DNA from: Rubrivivax sp.
GTDB taxonomy: Bacteria > Pseudomonadota > Gammaproteobacteria > Burkholderiales > Burkholderiaceae_C
Reading direction: 5' to 3'
NCBI GenBank assembly: GCA_020248915.1
Contig: JADCGP010000004.1
Span: forward strand, 1-64,000
DNA: 64,000 nucleotides
The notes beneath the pieces were generated by a model. The model did no database searches. It was not told the DNA's origin and worked only from the letters and a program-made list of their open reading frames with translations. The first letter of the stretch is position 1; each line of letters opens with the position of its first letter. A program made the translations under genes and the position numbers. Shown here in pieces: positions 62,089 to 64,000 of the stretch.

Positions 62089-64000
62089 GTGGCGCGGCCT
62101 TCGCTGTTCCTGCCGGTGGCGGCGTTCGAGTGGCGCTTCCAGTGGCGCAGCCCGGTGCTGTGGGTGGGCTTCGTGCTGTTCTTCCTGCTCGCCTTCGGCG
62201 CCACCACCTCCGACCAGATCCAGATCGGCGGCCAGGGCAACGTCAACCTGAACTCGCCCTACGCGATCGCAAGCACCTTGGGCATCCTCAGCGTGTTCGC
62301 GGTGTTCGTCGTCGTCGCGATGGTCGCCGGCACCGTGCTGCGCGACGACGAGACCGGCTTCGCGCCGATCCTGCGCAGCACGCGGCTGACCAAGTGGCCC
62401 TACCTGGGCGGCCGCTTCAGCGGCGCGCTGGCGGCCGCGCTGTTCGTGCTGGCGTCGGTGCCGCTGGGCATCGCGGTGGGTTCGCTCATGCCCTGGGTCG
62501 ATGCGCAGCGCGTCGGGCCCTTCCAGCCCATGCACCACCTGTGGGCGCTGTTCGTGATGGGGCTGCCGACGCTGCTGATCATGGGCGCGGCCTTCTTCGG
62601 GCTGGCCACCGCCACGCGCTCGATGATGTGGAGCTACGTCGGCGCCGTGGCGCTGCTGGTGCTGTACCTGGTCTCGCGCGGGCTGCTGCGCGACCCGCGC
62701 TGGGACACGCTGGCCGCGCTGTCCGACCCGTTCGGGCTGTCCGCCTTCGCGGTGGTCACCCGCTACTGGACGGCCGCCGAGCGCAACACGATGCTGCCCG
62801 AGATGTCGGGCTTGCTGCTGGCCAACCGGTTGATCTGGCTGGCCGCCGGAGCGGCGCTGTTCGCGGCCGTGGCGGCGATGTTCCGCTTCGAGCAGCGTCC
62901 GGCCCGCGTCGGCGCCGGCAAGGGGGAAGCTGCCGCGGCTTCTGTCGCTGGTTCCGCCGCTGCCGCCGACGCAGAGCGCAGCACAGATGCCGCGCCGGCC
63001 GTCCCGGCGCCTGCCCTCGGCAGCCTGCCTGCGCCACGCACCGACCGCGCCACGCGCTGGGCGCAGTTCGCCGCGCTGGCGCGCTTCGACGCGGCCTTCG
63101 TACTGCGCAGCCCCGCCTTCTTCGTGCTGCTGGCCATCGGCGTGCTGAACGCGGGCGGCTCGGCCTGGTTCGCCAACGAGTGGTACGGCAGCCCCAGCCA
63201 CCCGGTCACGCGCCTGATGGTGCAGGCGCTGCAGGGCGCCTTCAACCTGATGCTGATCATCGTCGCCGTCTACTACGGCGGCGAACTGGTCTGGCGCGAC
63301 CGCGAGCGGCGCGTGCACGAGATCGTCGACGCCACGGCCGCACCGGGCTGGGCGCACCTGGTGCCCAAGATCGGCGCCATCACGCTGGTGCTCGCCGCCA
63401 CGGCGCTGGTGGCGGTGCTGACCGGCATGGCGGTGCAGCTGGCACGCGGCCACACGCAGCTGGAGCCCCTCTCCTACGCGCTGTGGTACCTGTGGCCGGC
63501 GATCACCGGTGCGCTGCAGGTGGCCGTGCTGTCGGTGCTGGTGCAGGTGCTGGTGCCGCAGAAGTTCATCGGCTGGGGCGTGATGCTCGTGTACATCGTG
63601 GCCAGCGTCGCGCTGGCGGCCGCGGGCTATGAGCACAACCTCTACCTCTACGCGGGCACGCCCGCCGTGCCGCTGTCGGACATGGCCGGGATGTCGCGCT
63701 TCTGGACCGGCCAGGCATGGTTCCAGCTGTACTGGGGCGCGTTCGCGCTGCTGCTGGCGGTGCTGGCCCACGCCTTCTGGCGGCGCGGCAACGCCGGCAC
63801 GCTGCGCCAGCGCTGGCCGCTGGCGCGGGCCCGGCTGCGTGGGCCGGCCGGGCTGCTCGCCGCCGGCTCGGGCCTGGCCATCGCGGCCTCGGGCGGATTC
63901 ATCTACTGGAACACCAACGTCCTCAACCGCTACCAGACCGAGCCGCAACGCGAGGAGCAGCTGGCCGCCGCCGAGAAGACGCTGCTGCGCCACGAGCAGC
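62089..64000 (+). CDS. ABC transporter permease/M1 aminopeptidase (partial, runs off the right edge)
   Basis: A frame starting at GTG 62089 is open to the window end (637 codons). It holds two sets of about six membrane helices each (about residues 20-265 and 330-600) separated by an Ala-rich linker (residues about 275-320), then a soluble segment FIYWNTNVLNRYQTEPQ and LLRHEQ. That junction is where an M1-family zinc aminopeptidase domain begins in the proteins annotated as ABC transporter permease/M1 aminopeptidase (about 1,200 residues). The HExxH site itself lies beyond the window. Expected to export or act on peptides together with the ATPase just upstream. Confidence 0.85.
   Translation, partial: MARPSLFLPVAAFEWRFQWRSPVLWVGFVLFFLLAFGATTSDQIQIGGQGNVNLNSPYAIASTLGILSVFAVFVVVAMVAGTVLRDDETGFAPILRSTRLTKWPYLGGRFSGALAAALFVLASVPLGIAVGSLMPWVDAQRVGPFQPMHHLWALFVMGLPTLLIMGAAFFGLATATRSMMWSYVGAVALLVLYLVSRGLLRDPRWDTLAALSDPFGLSAFAVVTRYWTAAERNTMLPEMSGLLLANRLIWLAAGAALFAAVAAMFRFEQRPARVGAGKGEAAAASVAGSAAAADAERSTDAAPAVPAPALGSLPAPRTDRATRWAQFAALARFDAAFVLRSPAFFVLLAIGVLNAGGSAWFANEWYGSPSHPVTRLMVQALQGAFNLMLIIVAVYYGGELVWRDRERRVHEIVDATAAPGWAHLVPKIGAITLVLAATALVAVLTGMAVQLARGHTQLEPLSYALWYLWPAITGALQVAVLSVLVQVLVPQKFIGWGVMLVYIVASVALAAAGYEHNLYLYAGTPAVPLSDMAGMSRFWTGQAWFQLYWGAFALLLAVLAHAFWRRGNAGTLRQRWPLARARLRGPAGLLAAGSGLAIAASGGFIYWNTNVLNRYQTEPQREEQLAAAEKTLLRHEQ

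Overview
The window is chromosomal DNA from a high-GC Gram-negative bacterium, almost certainly a betaproteobacterium of the order Burkholderiales. The evidence is a PhnW-PhnA-PhnY phosphonate route with a Burkholderia-type PhnR, a tandem glycine riboswitch ahead of gcvT-gcvH-gcvP, a DUF3717 protein, and a PlpD-like patatin/beta-barrel protein. I see no phage genes, insertion sequences, plasmid genes, CRISPR arrays, rRNA or tRNA. Coding density is very high and many genes overlap by 1-11 bases.

Region 1 (2-3776): the end of an alpha/beta hydrolase, a small lipoprotein, a patatin/outer-membrane-barrel protein and a convergent XRE regulator.

Region 2 (3843-19946) is the most interesting part: two divergent phosphonate operons around one control region (13407-13591). 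Leftward run phnS (binding protein), phnT (ATPase), a fused permease, phnW (2-aminoethylphosphonate transaminase), then a glutamine-synthetase-like ligase, an iron alcohol dehydrogenase, an aldehyde dehydrogenase and a HAD phosphatase. Rightward run phnR, phnA (phosphonoacetate hydrolase), phnY (phosphonoacetaldehyde dehydrogenase), a PhnZ-like HD protein and an 802-residue FAD/GcvT fusion related to dimethylglycine dehydrogenase. The textbook route is aminoethylphosphonate to phosphonoacetaldehyde to phosphonoacetate to acetate plus phosphate. The extra genes suggest that hydroxylated or N-methylated aminophosphonates, and perhaps an amino-alcohol by-product, are also handled. No PhnY* dioxygenase and no PhnX are present in the window.

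Region 3 (20016-26311): class IV aminotransferase; TetR regulator, EamA exporter and dipeptide epimerase in one overlapping operon; a DUF2157-like membrane protein; an MFS drug-type transporter.

Region 4 (26525-38166): three amidases around a complete dipeptide-type ABC importer, with an Asp/Glu/hydantoin racemase-like protein and a GntR regulator at the head of the leftward operon. It looks like uptake and hydrolysis of an unknown amide or peptide-like compound.

Region 5 (38456-46918): metZ/metY-type sulfhydrylase, CoA-binding protein, nitroreductase, then the riboswitch-controlled glycine cleavage operon and an EamA exporter. Glycine cleavage could consume glycine made by the PhnZ-like enzyme, but that link is an inference.

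Region 6 (46999-58040): CBS protein, copper P-type ATPase with a divergent small copper chaperone, DUF3717/DUF1289 protein, MATE exporter, a two-component system next to a Spy/CpxP-like periplasmic protein, a lipoprotein, an alpha/beta hydrolase and an ECF-like sigma factor with a cysteine-rich C-terminal extension.

Region 7 (58081-64000): a secreted tandem YdhR-like protein, glutathione transferase, an SDR lacking the catalytic tyrosine, a small secreted protein, and an ABC ATPase followed by a permease of the type fused to an M1 aminopeptidase, which runs off the window end.
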